From Paenibacillus sp. USDA918EY (lineage in GTDB: Bacteria; Bacillota; Bacilli; Paenibacillales; Paenibacillaceae), in assembly GCF_009870825.1 (NCBI RefSeq), contig NZ_WTWY01000022.1:21489-85488 (forward strand): a stretch of 64,000 bases of DNA, in the 5' to 3' direction. The notes below the pieces were generated by a model. That model was not told where the DNA came from and searched no databases. It saw only the letters and a program-made list of their open reading frames with translations. Position 1 is the stretch's first letter. The number at the start of each line of letters is the position of its first letter. Positions 49,920 to 58,991 of this stretch are shown here, piece after piece. Both the position numbers and the translations under genes were made by a program.

Positions 49920-50741
49920 TCACGGAAGTTCAAGATTCATGCCGTCGTATGCGACCTGGATGCCGTGAGGCGTAAATATGTCCACCAAATCCGAATGAGA
50001 CAGCTGCCCGTTATGGGAAAAATGGGTGACGACGATTTGCGCGTCCGGCTTCAGTATCCCGAACTCCTCAAAACGCTGTTTGGTTTCCAATACGGCATCG
50101 ACGTTCATATGGCTTTGCCGGTAGTTGATTTGCCCGACCGTGCATTCGAGAATGGCCAAATCCAGCCTTTTCCCTTGAAGCCATTGCCACGTTTCCTCCG
50201 GGAACCAGCCGCTGTCATGACCGTAAAGCAAGGTTTTGCCGTCTTTTTCGATGTAATAAAGCAAACAGGTTTCGTTCGGATCATGGCTGGCCGGAAGAGG
50301 CACGACAACCGCCGTCTGCAGCTGGGTTCGTTCAAGCGGCCGGAGTCTGTGCAAATTGTATTTGCCCTTCGCTCCTCCGTTTGCGTCCAGCGCTTGTTTG
50401 ATCCGCAGAAGAACCGCGTCGTTCCCGTACACCTCGATCGGATGATCGGCAGAACGGGCAAACCCTGGAAGTCTGGCAACCAAATCGTCGGCATACAAGT
50501 GATCGGAATGGGAATGGGTAAAAATAAGATCCTTGATTTTTTCCAAATCCAGCCTGTCGCGAATCATGTGCATAAACGTATCCGGCGGAAAGTCGATTTT
50601 CAGTTCATCATCCAGCATGACCGAAGTACGGGAGCGGATCTCTTTGCCGCCTTCCTCCCCTGCTTTCACGCACAGCGGACAACGGCAAAACAACGAAGGA
50701 ATTCCTTCGAACGCCGCCGTGCCCAGAAACCGAATCTTCAT
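49920..50741 (-). CDS. MBL-fold metallo-hydrolase, PhnP-like
   Basis: Metallo-beta-lactamase fold hydrolase of 273 residues. The metal motif THSHSDHLYADD is intact, with further ligand candidates in GHDSGWF and the late VTHFSHNG. An N-terminal CRCPLC pair of cysteines (FLGTAAFEGIPSLFCRCPLCVKAG) recalls the zinc-binding cysteines of PhnP-type phosphodiesterases. GGGAGAG precedes the ATG. A phosphodiesterase acting on cyclic or nucleotide-like esters is likely; the exact substrate is unknown. It stands alone. Confidence 0.87.
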   Translation of the reverse strand: MKIRFLGTAAFEGIPSLFCRCPLCVKAGEEGGKEIRSRTSVMLDDELKIDFPPDTFMHMIRDRLDLEKIKDLIFTHSHSDHLYADDLVARLPGFARSADHPIEVYGNDAVLLRIKQALDANGGAKGKYNLHRLRPLERTQLQTAVVVPLPASHDPNETCLLYYIEKDGKTLLYGHDSGWFPEETWQWLQGKRLDLAILECTVGQINYRQSHMNVDAVLETKQRFEEFGILKPDAQIVVTHFSHNGQLSHSDLVDIFTPHGIQVAYDGMNLELP

Positions 50742-51005
50742 GTTTTCAGCTCTCCCTTATTCAGGATCCATATCTTTCCTTTCCCATTATCGATGAAGAA
50801 TTCCCATCCGTCCAGAGCGCAACATACGAAATCGATGCATCCCTTCCGGAAGCTGAAGAAGGCTCCCGGGAAGTCTTCATTCGTAAAAAAGAAGACGGTG
50901 CTCTAGATGGACAGACGGAACCGCGAATCATGTCGTATAATAGAATGTACTTTGACAACATGAACACGCCTGACGACGACTTTATAACAGGGACGATACA
51001 TATTA

Positions 51006-54000
51006 ATGAAAAAAACGGTCGTATTTTTGCTGTACATTGCGCTGCTCATTTGTGCAAGAATGCTTTGGTCGGATGCATTCGGAACCGAGGAACAGCCTAA
51101 AGTGCAGCAGGGCGTTCTCGACTTGCGCGGAGCCCGATTGGATAACAGGCATTCCATCGTACTGGACGGGGCGTGGGAGTTTTATCCGAATCGGCTGATC
51201 TCCGGCAGCCGGCAGGCCGAACAGGCCAAGGATGAGCGCCGCTATATTCAAGTTCCCGGCGATTGGAGTGCCGCTTGGAACGATAAAAACGGTTCGTCGT
51301 TCGGTTACGGAACCTACAGGCTCCGCATTCTTGTGGATCAACCGCTGGACCAGCCTTACGAACTGTGGATCAAGGAGATTAAATCCTCCACCGTTGTCAT
51401 CGTCAACGGAAAAACCATGGGCGGCTTCGGGAAACCTGCTCCATCGGGCAAGGAATATATTCCGGAGCTCGTATCTTTCACCAACACCATCACTCCGAGT
51501 CAGCAGAACGTGATCGATATCCTGATCCAATCCGCCAACTACGACGATCCTACCACCGGGGGAATTATCGAGTCTATGAGGTTTGGCACGCAGGCGGCAA
51601 TCGATTTTCAGTGGTGGTATTCGATCGGTTTTCAGCTGGTCGTTTTCATGATCCTCCTGCTTCATGCGCTGTACGCCGGCATTATGTATATCATCAACCC
51701 GAGGGAGAAGCTTCTTCTGGCTTTCGTTCTGCTGCTCGTATTTGCGGGATTGACGGTGGTGTCGGATCATGAATACGTGCTTTTGCGCTGGCTTCCCCTC
51801 AATTATACGTGGATGCTGAAGATCCGGATTCTGTCCTATTTGGGCATTACGTTCTGCATGCTGCTGATGGGCAGAAATTTTTCCGGGCAAACCCGGCGGG
51901 GGCCTTTGTTTGTCGCATATGTTGGCGCCAGCGCCCTGTACTGCGCATTTTTGCTTATCGCTCCGGCAAACCTGGTGCATCTGTCAAAGGCCTATCATAT
52001 CTTTGGCGTGCTGTACCTGCTGCCGACGTTCTGGTTTTTCTTCCTGATCGGCAAAATGATGCGCCAAAAGCAAAAGGATGCTTTTCTGATCCTGCTCGCG
52101 GCGGCCAGCGTCATATCCAACATTTTATGGGGGATGGTGAATTTCGATTGGAATTTCACTCCCATTTATTATCCGGTCGACATTTTGGCCGCCATCGTCG
52201 GCTTTTCCGCCTACTGGTTTAAACGTTATTTCCGGAACGCGGCGGAAAACGCCAAGCTGAACGAGCAGCTGCGAAAGGCGGACGAACGGAAGGACCAGTT
52301 CCTGGCGAACACCTCGCATGAACTGCGGACGCCGCTGCACGGCATCATCAATATCGCCCAGTCGGTATTGACCCGCCAGCAACACTCCATGGACCCAGAA
52401 AGCCTCAAGAACATGGAGCTTCTCGTCACCATCAGCCGCCGGATGTCTTATCTGCTCAGCGATCTGCTCGACGCCGTCAGATTGAAGGACCAAGGGATCG
52501 TGCTCCGTCAACGGCCGCTTCAGGTGGAGACTGTCGTATCCGGCGTGATCAGCATGCTCGCCTACATGACGGAAGGCAAACCCGTCCGGATCACCTCAGG
52601 GGTTCCGGAGACGCTTCCTTCGGTGTATGCCGATGAGCAGAGGCTGACTCAAATTTTGTTCAATTTGCTTCATAATGCCATCAAGTTTACCGACGAAGGC
52701 ACCATCAACATCTCGGCCGAGGCCGATGGAGGAGCGGTCGTGATCCGTGTGGCGGATACCGGGCGCGGCATCGGGCAGGATGCGCTGGAACGGATTTTCC
52801 TTCCGTATGAGCAGGGGCAGGGTGAAGACGAAAACGGCGGCATCGGACTGGGCCTCAGCATCTGCAGACAGATGGTCGAGCTTCATGGCGGCACCTTGAC
52901 GGCCGAGTCCACCCCTGGCAAAGGCACGGTGTTCAGCTTTTCCCTCCCGCTGGCGGAAAGCGGCTTCGAGGCGGATGCAGAAGTTCAAAAAGCCGACCGC
53001 GCCGAACCGAAGCCGGGCGAAAACGAGTGGGACGGCATACTCGCCCGGGAAACGGCCGCAGCCGTCGAACCGGACCCCGCCAACGATCGCGCCGGCATGA
53101 ATGGACATGCTTTGGCCAAGGGCATACGGATTTTGATCGTTGAGGACGATCCCGTCAACCTGAGAGTTCTTGCCGGCATTTTTGCGGATGAAAACTACGA
53201 GATCCAGACGGCCTTGTCGGCGAAAGAAGCGCTGCATCTGCTTGAATCCTCATCATGGGATCTGCTGATTTCCGACGTCATGATGCCGCATATGTCCGGC
53301 TATGAGCTGACGCGGATCGTCCGGGAACGGTTCAGCAGCTTCGAGCTGCCGATCCTGCTGTTGACCGCCAGAAGCCGGCCGGAGGACATCTACGCCGGAT
53401 TTGTCGCCGGGGCAAACGATTATGTGGCGAAGCCGGTGGATGCGCTGGAGCTGAAATACCGGGTATTTTCTTTAGGGACGCTCAAAAAATCGGCCGAAGA
53501 AAGGCTCCGGATCGAAGCCGCTTATCTGCAGGCCCAAATCCAGCCCCACTTCCTGTTCAATACGATCAATTCGATTATGTCGCTAAGCGAAATCGATCTG
53601 GACAAAATGCGGGATTTGGCCGATGCGTTTACCTCGTATTTGCGGATCAGCATCGATTTTCTGAACTCGGAGCAGGTCGTTCCCCTTTCCCATGAACTGG
53701 ATCTGGTCCAGTCCTATCTTTACATCGAGAAGGAACGTTTCGGGCCGCGGCTGGAGGTCGTATGGAATGTCGATCCGGACATTTCGCTGTTCATTCCGCC
53801 GTTGACGCTGCAGCCGCTGGTCGAAAATGCGGTGAAGCACGGCCTGCTGAGCCGGATTCAAGGCGGGACGGTAGAAATCCGGATCCGACGGGAGGAGGAA
53901 GGCACGAGGTTCGACGTCAGGGATAACGGCAAAGGCATGTCCGAAGAGGAAGCCGCGCACCTGCTTCACCCGGATGCCGGCGGCGGCCGGACCTCCGGGG

Positions 54001-54122
54001 GCATCGGACTCCTCAATACGAACCGGAGGCTGAAGCAGCATTACGGGCAAGGTTTGCAGATTGAAAGCAAGCTTGGGGAAGGCACGGTCATGTCCTTCGT
54101 CATTCCGAACCATCGCAAGTAA
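51006..54122 (+). CDS. Hybrid sensor kinase with two kinase cores (7TM-HisKA-REC-LytS)
   Basis: A 1038-residue membrane protein. After an N-terminal signal helix comes an extracellular galactose-binding-like/7TMR-DISM domain (about 40-200), then about seven membrane helices (205-405). The first kinase core has HisKA His438 (NTSHELRTPLHGI) and HATPase_c (LFNLLHNAIKFT; GGIGLGLSICRQ). A receiver follows with Asp757 (ISDVMMPHMSG), and the C-terminus is a second, LytS-type kinase with His848 (AQIQPHFLFNTINSI) and its own ATPase domain (PLVENAVKHG; GGIGLLNTNRR). The convergent SARP-like regulator at 54317-55471 is the likely partner. The signal is unknown. Confidence 0.93.
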   Translation: MKKTVVFLLYIALLICARMLWSDAFGTEEQPKVQQGVLDLRGARLDNRHSIVLDGAWEFYPNRLISGSRQAEQAKDERRYIQVPGDWSAAWNDKNGSSFGYGTYRLRILVDQPLDQPYELWIKEIKSSTVVIVNGKTMGGFGKPAPSGKEYIPELVSFTNTITPSQQNVIDILIQSANYDDPTTGGIIESMRFGTQAAIDFQWWYSIGFQLVVFMILLLHALYAGIMYIINPREKLLLAFVLLLVFAGLTVVSDHEYVLLRWLPLNYTWMLKIRILSYLGITFCMLLMGRNFSGQTRRGPLFVAYVGASALYCAFLLIAPANLVHLSKAYHIFGVLYLLPTFWFFFLIGKMMRQKQKDAFLILLAAASVISNILWGMVNFDWNFTPIYYPVDILAAIVGFSAYWFKRYFRNAAENAKLNEQLRKADERKDQFLANTSHELRTPLHGIINIAQSVLTRQQHSMDPESLKNMELLVTISRRMSYLLSDLLDAVRLKDQGIVLRQRPLQVETVVSGVISMLAYMTEGKPVRITSGVPETLPSVYADEQRLTQILFNLLHNAIKFTDEGTINISAEADGGAVVIRVADTGRGIGQDALERIFLPYEQGQGEDENGGIGLGLSICRQMVELHGGTLTAESTPGKGTVFSFSLPLAESGFEADAEVQKADRAEPKPGENEWDGILARETAAAVEPDPANDRAGMNGHALAKGIRILIVEDDPVNLRVLAGIFADENYEIQTALSAKEALHLLESSSWDLLISDVMMPHMSGYELTRIVRERFSSFELPILLLTARSRPEDIYAGFVAGANDYVAKPVDALELKYRVFSLGTLKKSAEERLRIEAAYLQAQIQPHFLFNTINSIMSLSEIDLDKMRDLADAFTSYLRISIDFLNSEQVVPLSHELDLVQSYLYIEKERFGPRLEVVWNVDPDISLFIPPLTLQPLVENAVKHGLLSRIQGGTVEIRIRREEEGTRFDVRDNGKGMSEEEAAHLLHPDAGGGRTSGGIGLLNTNRRLKQHYGQGLQIESKLGEGTVMSFVIPNHRK

Positions 54123-54156
54123 AGCAAGCCACCATCCTGCGCCATCACAGGAATAG

Positions 54157-54188
54157 AAAAGGGGCCGTCTTTGGGGACGGCCCCTTTT
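54157..54188. terminator. Terminator after the hybrid kinase
   Basis: Perfect 13-base stem AAAAGGGGCCGTC/GACGGCCCCTTTT; T runs on the plus strand. Confidence 0.92.
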
Positions 54189-54316
54189 TGCTATGATTAG
54201 GACCATCGTTTTTGATGGCCTCGAATTCAACAACCTTCATCCGAAAGATGGGTGCGATTAGAGCTTTGGGCAGCATTGATCAGGGCTGCGTCCCTTTCGA
54301 ATCGATAATTTCCCGT

Positions 54317-55471
54317 CTATGCGCCGCTTGCGACCGCCTGCTCCCATTCCTGGTACCATGCCGTCGTTTCCTCGCTTGGGGTCATGTCGTATTCGCCCTC
54401 GAACACGTCCGTCAGCTGCTGGTACAGCCTTCTGACTTCCGTGGAATTATGAAGCTCCGCATACATTTTCATCAATCCCAGATAACCGTCCTCCAAATAA
54501 GGCAACCTTCCGATCATCTGCTGGTACAGCTTCGCCGCTTCGGCATGCTGTCCAAGCCGAACGTGGCATTCCGCTACGGGTTTGGCATATTTCAGCCAGA
54601 GCAGCCGGATGCGCTCCTGCTCCGGCGCCGCCCAAATATACCGGTGTTCCTCCAAATAGTCGCCTGCGTACATGTCCAAAGTCAACAAGTGCCGGGGGAG
54701 CGTCTCGGGCGTTACTGGCGGCGCGTCGCGAAGGCTGTTTTCCCAAATGTCCATGTCGAACGCCACCTGGCCCCAAACCAGCCGATAACCTTCGTCATGG
54801 TATTTGATCTGCAGCTGGAGCCCGCTCGCCTTAATCATTTGCCTGATTTGGTAGATGGCCGTATGTAACTGTGTTGTTGCTTTCTTCATGTCTTGCTCCG
54901 GCCACAGCAAATCGATCAAGGTTTGCTTGCTCACCATTTTGTCCCGGTTGTAGATCAGATATGCAAACAATTCCGGGGCTTTCAGCGTTTTCCACCGGAA
55001 GAATTGCGGCCTGCCTTCCCGATCCCGGTAGTGCAGGCTTTGCAGGCAGCAAAGCATCGCTTCTCCGGTTTGTTCCTCGGCGGCATTTGCGGTATTAAGG
55101 AGCGAAAACCGTCCGATCCGGTCCAGCGTCACGGCCAGTCTCGACGGATGCACGGGCTTCAGCAAATAATCGAGCGCGTTCACTTCAAATGCTTTTACGG
55201 CAAAATCCTGGTAGGCGGTAACAAAAACGACATGCATTTGCGGATGAATTTCCAACAGCTGCTCCGCCAGCTCAAAACCGGAAAATTCCGGCATCTCGAT
55301 ATCCAGAAAGGCGACGTCCGGCGCCTCCTGCCTCACCGCTTCAAGCGCAGCATAAGGATTCTGGTACGCCCCAATCACCTGGACCGGAAAACCAAGCCCG
55401 CCTTGCGAATGCAGCAGTTTTTCCAATTTTAATAAAGCCAGATTTTCATCGTCGACGATCAAGACCTTCAA
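54317..55471 (-). CDS. Response regulator with BTAD (SARP-like) output
   Basis: Regulator of 384 residues. The receiver has LIVDDENLAL and phosphoacceptor Asp57 (VAFLDIEMPEFSG) with Lys in YLLKPVHPSRL. The middle (about 145-235) is an OmpR-like winged helix (FAYLIYNRDKMVSKQTLIDLLWPEQD), and the last 140 residues form a bacterial transcriptional activator domain of TPR-like helices (DYLEEHRYIWAAPEQERIRLLW, LGLMKMYAELHNSTEVRRLYQQL). The start is TTG at 55471 with GGAGG eight bases upstream. It is convergent with the large hybrid kinase, and Paenibacillus genomes commonly pair such genes. Targets are unknown. Confidence 0.9.
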   Translation of the reverse strand: MKVLIVDDENLALLKLEKLLHSQGGLGFPVQVIGAYQNPYAALEAVRQEAPDVAFLDIEMPEFSGFELAEQLLEIHPQMHVVFVTAYQDFAVKAFEVNALDYLLKPVHPSRLAVTLDRIGRFSLLNTANAAEEQTGEAMLCCLQSLHYRDREGRPQFFRWKTLKAPELFAYLIYNRDKMVSKQTLIDLLWPEQDMKKATTQLHTAIYQIRQMIKASGLQLQIKYHDEGYRLVWGQVAFDMDIWENSLRDAPPVTPETLPRHLLTLDMYAGDYLEEHRYIWAAPEQERIRLLWLKYAKPVAECHVRLGQHAEAAKLYQQMIGRLPYLEDGYLGLMKMYAELHNSTEVRRLYQQLTDVFEGEYDMTPSEETTAWYQEWEQAVASGA

Positions 55472-55558
55472 GGTTCTCTCCTCCTTGACAGTGCTGCTTT
55501 TCTTCTAAATATTTTAACAGCAAAGCATGCCAGGTTGCACCAAATAACTCCGGTTCGT

Positions 55559-55831
55559 CTATAATTCTTTTATATCGGTTTCTTCTTTCGCTTCCTCCGG
55601 GATGACCAAGCAATTCTCCCAATCCTCCATGGCCATAAACCCCCGCCGGACGAGGGCGAAAATCGTGTTGGTCGTGCAATACCATTCCAAATCGGACACT
55701 TTCGGAGAACGGTCTTTTATATTCGACACGGCTCCCTCATACGTCCAATATCCGCCCTGTCTCCAGCGGACGAGTTTCCCTCCATGCGTTTGCGCCTTGT
55801 TCAGCGCCTCTTGTTGTATTTCGGATAACAT
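55559..55831 (-). CDS. Hypothetical protein, 90 residues
   Basis: No family recognised. ATG at 55831 has GGTGA seven bases upstream; the longer frame from 55924 has no ribosome site. The text LSEIQQEALNKAQTHGGKLVRWRQGGYWTYEG and WYCTTNTIFALVRRGFMAMEDW suggests a small mixed alpha/beta protein rich in aromatic residues, without a signal peptide. Confidence 0.6.
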   Translation of the reverse strand: MLSEIQQEALNKAQTHGGKLVRWRQGGYWTYEGAVSNIKDRSPKVSDLEWYCTTNTIFALVRRGFMAMEDWENCLVIPEEAKEETDIKEL

Positions 55832-55975
55832 CAATTTATCACCACACAAATCCTTTTCTAATGTTCTGCCGTGTAACGGCCGGTGGAATAACCCTTTCCC
55901 CCATTTCAGCGAGTATATATCCATTTAACTATAAAGCTCTGAATATATTCTGAAAAAGGAACGGGGAGGATGGGA

Positions 55976-56016
55976 AAAAAGGCTTGATTCGGTGCACCAC
56001 CAAATCAAGCCTTTTT
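55976..56016 (-). terminator. Terminator after modB
   Basis: Stem AAAAAGGCTTGATT/AATCAAGCCTTTTT, 14 bases, with A and T runs on both sides; about 40 bases after the modB stop. Confidence 0.92.
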
Positions 56017-56054
56017 ATGCCTTTAGACTATGGCAGCATTTTCGCTGCGCCCGA

Positions 56055-56753
56055 CTAGATTGTTTTGGATGCCGCCGAAGCGCGGTTTGCATCGGCCGGG
56101 TTCCGGCGTCCGGTTAACGACAGCATCAGGAACGAAATGACGATGATCGCCCCGGTCCATGCCCAAGCCATCGGCGTATTGCCCGCGTCCACCGCCACAT
56201 AGATCGCCGTCGGAATCGTCTGGGTTTTGCCCGGAATGTTGCCCGCGATCATCAACGTCGCCCCGAACTCGCCGAGTCCGCGCGCAAAGCCGAGGATAAA
56301 GGCGGTGCCGACCGAATGGACGGCAAGCGGAAGCGTGATGTATCGGAATACCTGCCATTCGCTTGCACCGCTCGCGCGCCCGGCGTTTTCCAGCTCGGGA
56401 TCGACGGCGGCGAATCCGTTTTTCATCGTTTGGTATACGAGCGGAAAGGAAACGACCACCGCCGCGATGACGGCGGCCCACCAGGAAAAGATAATCGGCG
56501 CGTCGAACAGCCATTCTACGGCCTGTCCGATCCAGCTTTTCCGCCCCAGCAGCACCAGGAGCAAAAAGCCGACCACCGTCGGGGGAAGCACCAGCGGCAG
56601 CATCAAAACGGTCTCCAGCACGCTTTTCCCTTTGAACGTTTTTCGCGCCATCCACCAGGCCGCCGCAGCGCCCAGGACGAGAACGATCACGCTCGACAGC
56701 AGCGCCGCCTCCAGGGAAATACGGACGGGCGGCCAAAAGTCATGCCAGCTCAT
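56055..56753 (-). CDS. modB: Molybdate ABC transporter permease
   Basis: Permease of 232 residues in the ModB/CysT family with five or six membrane helices. The ATPase-docking motif is ELENAGRASGASEWQVFRYITLPLA, and KTFKGKSVLETVLMLPLVLPPTVVGFLLL is typical ModB text. It follows modA by 15 bases. A strong terminator lies straight after it, so no modC gene belongs to this operon; the ATPase must be encoded elsewhere. Confidence 0.95.
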   Translation of the reverse strand: MSWHDFWPPVRISLEAALLSSVIVLVLGAAAAWWMARKTFKGKSVLETVLMLPLVLPPTVVGFLLLVLLGRKSWIGQAVEWLFDAPIIFSWWAAVIAAVVVSFPLVYQTMKNGFAAVDPELENAGRASGASEWQVFRYITLPLAVHSVGTAFILGFARGLGEFGATLMIAGNIPGKTQTIPTAIYVAVDAGNTPMAWAWTGAIIVISFLMLSLTGRRNPADANRASAASKTI

Positions 56754-56768
56754 AAGCGCACATCCTTT

Positions 56769-57626
56769 TTACTCCGGAACGGAAAAGCCGTATTTAACGA
56801 AAACGTCAAGCGAAGCCTCGGACTGCAAATATTCGTAAAAATCTTCCGCTTCCTTCGCATGTTTGGTCGCTTTGACGATGCCCGCCGGATATTCGACCGT
56901 CGAATAGGTGCCTTGATCCACCGTAAACGCGATTTTGACTTTGGACGAAGACAAAGCATCCGTCTTGTACACGAACCCGGCGTCCGCATTGCCGGTTTCG
57001 ACGTATTGCAGCACCTGACGCACGTCTTTGGCCTGAACGAGTTTCGGCTGAAGCGGTTCCCACAGCTTCGAATTCGTCAGCGCTTCCTTGGCGTAATTGC
57101 CTGCCGGAACGCTTTCCGGGATGCCGATCGCAACCTTTTTGACGTCCGCATTGCCGAGATCCGCGATGCTTGCGACCGGGTTGGCCGAATCTGCCGGCAC
57201 GACGGCGACCAGCTCGTTTTTCAGAAGGGTTTTGACCTTGCCGTCGGCCATAAGCCCCTGCTCGACAAGCGGCTTCATGTTTTTGACCGCGGCGGAGAGG
57301 AACAGGTCCGCAGGCGCCCCCTGCTCGATCTGTTTCTGCAGCGCGCCGGAACCGCCGAAGTTGAAATTCAGCTCCACATCGGGATGGGCCAGCTCATAAG
57401 CCTTTTTGATTTCCTCAAGCGCATCGGTCATGCTTGCCGCGGCGGAGATCGTCAGGTCGGTCTTGGCCGCCTGCTTCGCATTCGATACCGCCTGATCCGT
57501 CCCCTTGTCCGCGGTTTCCGCAGCGCCGTCCGTTTTGGTGGCTGCCCCGCCCCCGCAACCTGCCGCAAGCAGCATGACCATCATGATCATAAATAAAACC
57601 AGACTGTTTCGATAATTAATCCGCAT
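56769..57626 (-). CDS. modA: Molybdate-binding lipoprotein
   Basis: Periplasmic-type binding protein anchored as a lipoprotein, 285 residues from the ATG at 57626 (TGGAG seven bases upstream). The signal ends at the lipid cysteine of LLAAGC. Mature-protein motifs match ModA: TISAAASMTDALEEIKKAYE, NFGGSGALQKQIEQGAPADLFLSAA, and NADAGFVYKTDAL. The AAS and SGAL segments line the oxyanion pocket. Divergent from an HTH regulator with its own PBP domain. Two tandem TAGTTATAA-type 10-mers lie 24-44 bases upstream. Confidence 0.95.
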   Translation of the reverse strand: MRINYRNSLVLFMIMMVMLLAAGCGGGAATKTDGAAETADKGTDQAVSNAKQAAKTDLTISAAASMTDALEEIKKAYELAHPDVELNFNFGGSGALQKQIEQGAPADLFLSAAVKNMKPLVEQGLMADGKVKTLLKNELVAVVPADSANPVASIADLGNADVKKVAIGIPESVPAGNYAKEALTNSKLWEPLQPKLVQAKDVRQVLQYVETGNADAGFVYKTDALSSSKVKIAFTVDQGTYSTVEYPAGIVKATKHAKEAEDFYEYLQSEASLDVFVKYGFSVPE

Positions 57627-57649
57627 GTCAGCACTCCAAATCATTATAT

Positions 57650-57669
57650 TTAGTTATAAATAGTTATAA
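57650..57669. promoter_or_regulatory. Tandem 10-mer upstream of modA
   Basis: TTAGTTATAA (57650-57659) followed directly by ATAGTTATAA (57660-57669) in an AT-rich segment that also holds the likely modA -10 box (TATAAT, minus strand, about 57643-57648). A binding site for the divergent regulator is probable but unproven. Confidence 0.5.
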
Positions 57670-57885
57670 TTGATATAAATTATACCTAGATATTCCTGGC
57701 GTTGTAAACCGGATTCGGAAAAGTTTCACAAACCGTCAAAAGTAGGTCCTGGGAGATGTTCCATCGGTTTGTCCGGCAGGTACGGCAGGATGAAGCATGT
57801 TCTTTGGCCTTCCGCGTGTTACAATGAAAGAAGCAATGCGGCGTTGCCGCCAAACGAGCGCCTGTTTCGAATAAGGAGGATTTCC

Positions 57886-58830
57886 ATGTCGAGCGATATA
57901 TCCTATACCACCGAAGAAATCGCCAAAATGCTGAAAATATCCAAGCTTACCGTCTACGACCTGATCAAAAAAGGCGAACTTCCGTCCTACCGGGTCGGCA
58001 AGCAGATGCGCGTCGACGCGGCGGACCTCGAAGCTTACAAGCAGCGGGCCAAGGGCATCAAAGCCGTTCCCCAGCCCGTCCAAACGGCGGATCCGCTTCA
58101 TCACGGAGCGGCCTTGAGCGGCGTTCGCCCTTTGGTCGTGACGGGACAGGATATCAGCCTGGACATTTTGGTCAAATATATGGAAAAAGGCGTTGCCGGC
58201 ATCCGGCCGCTGCGGGCGTATGTCGGCAGCCTGGACAGCCTGATCGCCATGTACCGCGGGGAATCGGACATCGTCAGCACCCATCTGCTGGACGGAGATA
58301 CCGGGGAATACAACATTCCGTACATCCGCAAGCTGCTCGTCGGTTTTCCCTGCATGGTCGTGAACCTGCTGTCGAGAAACGCCGGTCTTTACGTGCAAAA
58401 AGGCAATCCGCTCGGGCTTTCCGGCTGGTCCGATCTCGCCCGTCCCGGGCTGCGAATGGCAAACCGCGAAAAAGGCTCCGGCGCCCGCGTCCTGTTGGAC
58501 GAGCAGCTGCGCCTGCACGGCATCCGGCCGGAGCAGCTCGACGGATATGAAGAGGAGCAGACCAACCATATCGGCGTGGCGGCCAAGGTTGCGTCCGGCG
58601 ACGCCGACGTCGGCGTCGGCATCGAAAAAGCCGCGGCCATCGTCGGGCAGGTGGATTTTATCCCGCTCATTCAGGAGCGCTACGATCTGGTGATGCTGAA
58701 AAAAGCGGAAAACATGGCCTGGATCGGGGCGCTGCTGGACATTTTGCGTTCGGAGGAGTTCCGGAAGGAGCTGCAAACGATCGCGGGGTACGATCTATCG
58801 CGCACGGGAGAGGTTTTGTTCGAGACGTGA
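57886..58830 (+). CDS. HTH regulator with molybdate-binding-like (PBP) domain
   Basis: Regulator of 314 residues. The first 55 residues are a MerR/excisionase-type helix-turn-helix (YTTEEIAKMLKISKLTVYDLIKKGELPSYRVGKQ and RVDAADLEAYK). Residues about 75-310 form a periplasmic-binding-protein-like domain of the ModA-related kind (HHGAALSGVRPLVVTGQD, LDGDTGEYNIPYIR, NREKGSGARVLLDEQL, ADVGVGIEKAA). AAGGAGG lies seven bases before the ATG at 57886. It is divergent from modAB and so probably senses molybdate or tungstate and controls that operon, in place of a ModE protein. Confidence 0.9.
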   Translation: MSSDISYTTEEIAKMLKISKLTVYDLIKKGELPSYRVGKQMRVDAADLEAYKQRAKGIKAVPQPVQTADPLHHGAALSGVRPLVVTGQDISLDILVKYMEKGVAGIRPLRAYVGSLDSLIAMYRGESDIVSTHLLDGDTGEYNIPYIRKLLVGFPCMVVNLLSRNAGLYVQKGNPLGLSGWSDLARPGLRMANREKGSGARVLLDEQLRLHGIRPEQLDGYEEEQTNHIGVAAKVASGDADVGVGIEKAAAIVGQVDFIPLIQERYDLVMLKKAENMAWIGALLDILRSEEFRKELQTIAGYDLSRTGEVLFET

Positions 58831-58855
58831 CCGCCTTCCTTGCTTGGTCATAAAT

Positions 58856-58903
58856 AAAAGGAGCTTCCCGGGTGCAAAGCAACCTGCGGGACAGCTCCTT
58901 TTT
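58856..58903. terminator. Terminator between convergent regulator and DMT transporter genes
   Basis: Ten-base arms AAAAGGAGCT/AGCTCCTTTT plus an inner CCCG/CGGG pair; flanked by T runs on both strands. Confidence 0.88.
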
Positions 58904-58991
58904 CCATAATAAGAATTTAGACTTTCCGGCGTCCCCGCAAAGCACCTGAATCGGCTTCGAGGCCGCTGGCCCCGCTTCCGGGGTTCATTCG

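Noticed and set aside
50004..50906. Plus-strand open frame opposite the MBL hydrolase
   Set aside because: Basic, motif-free text; metal-binding motifs are on the minus strand.
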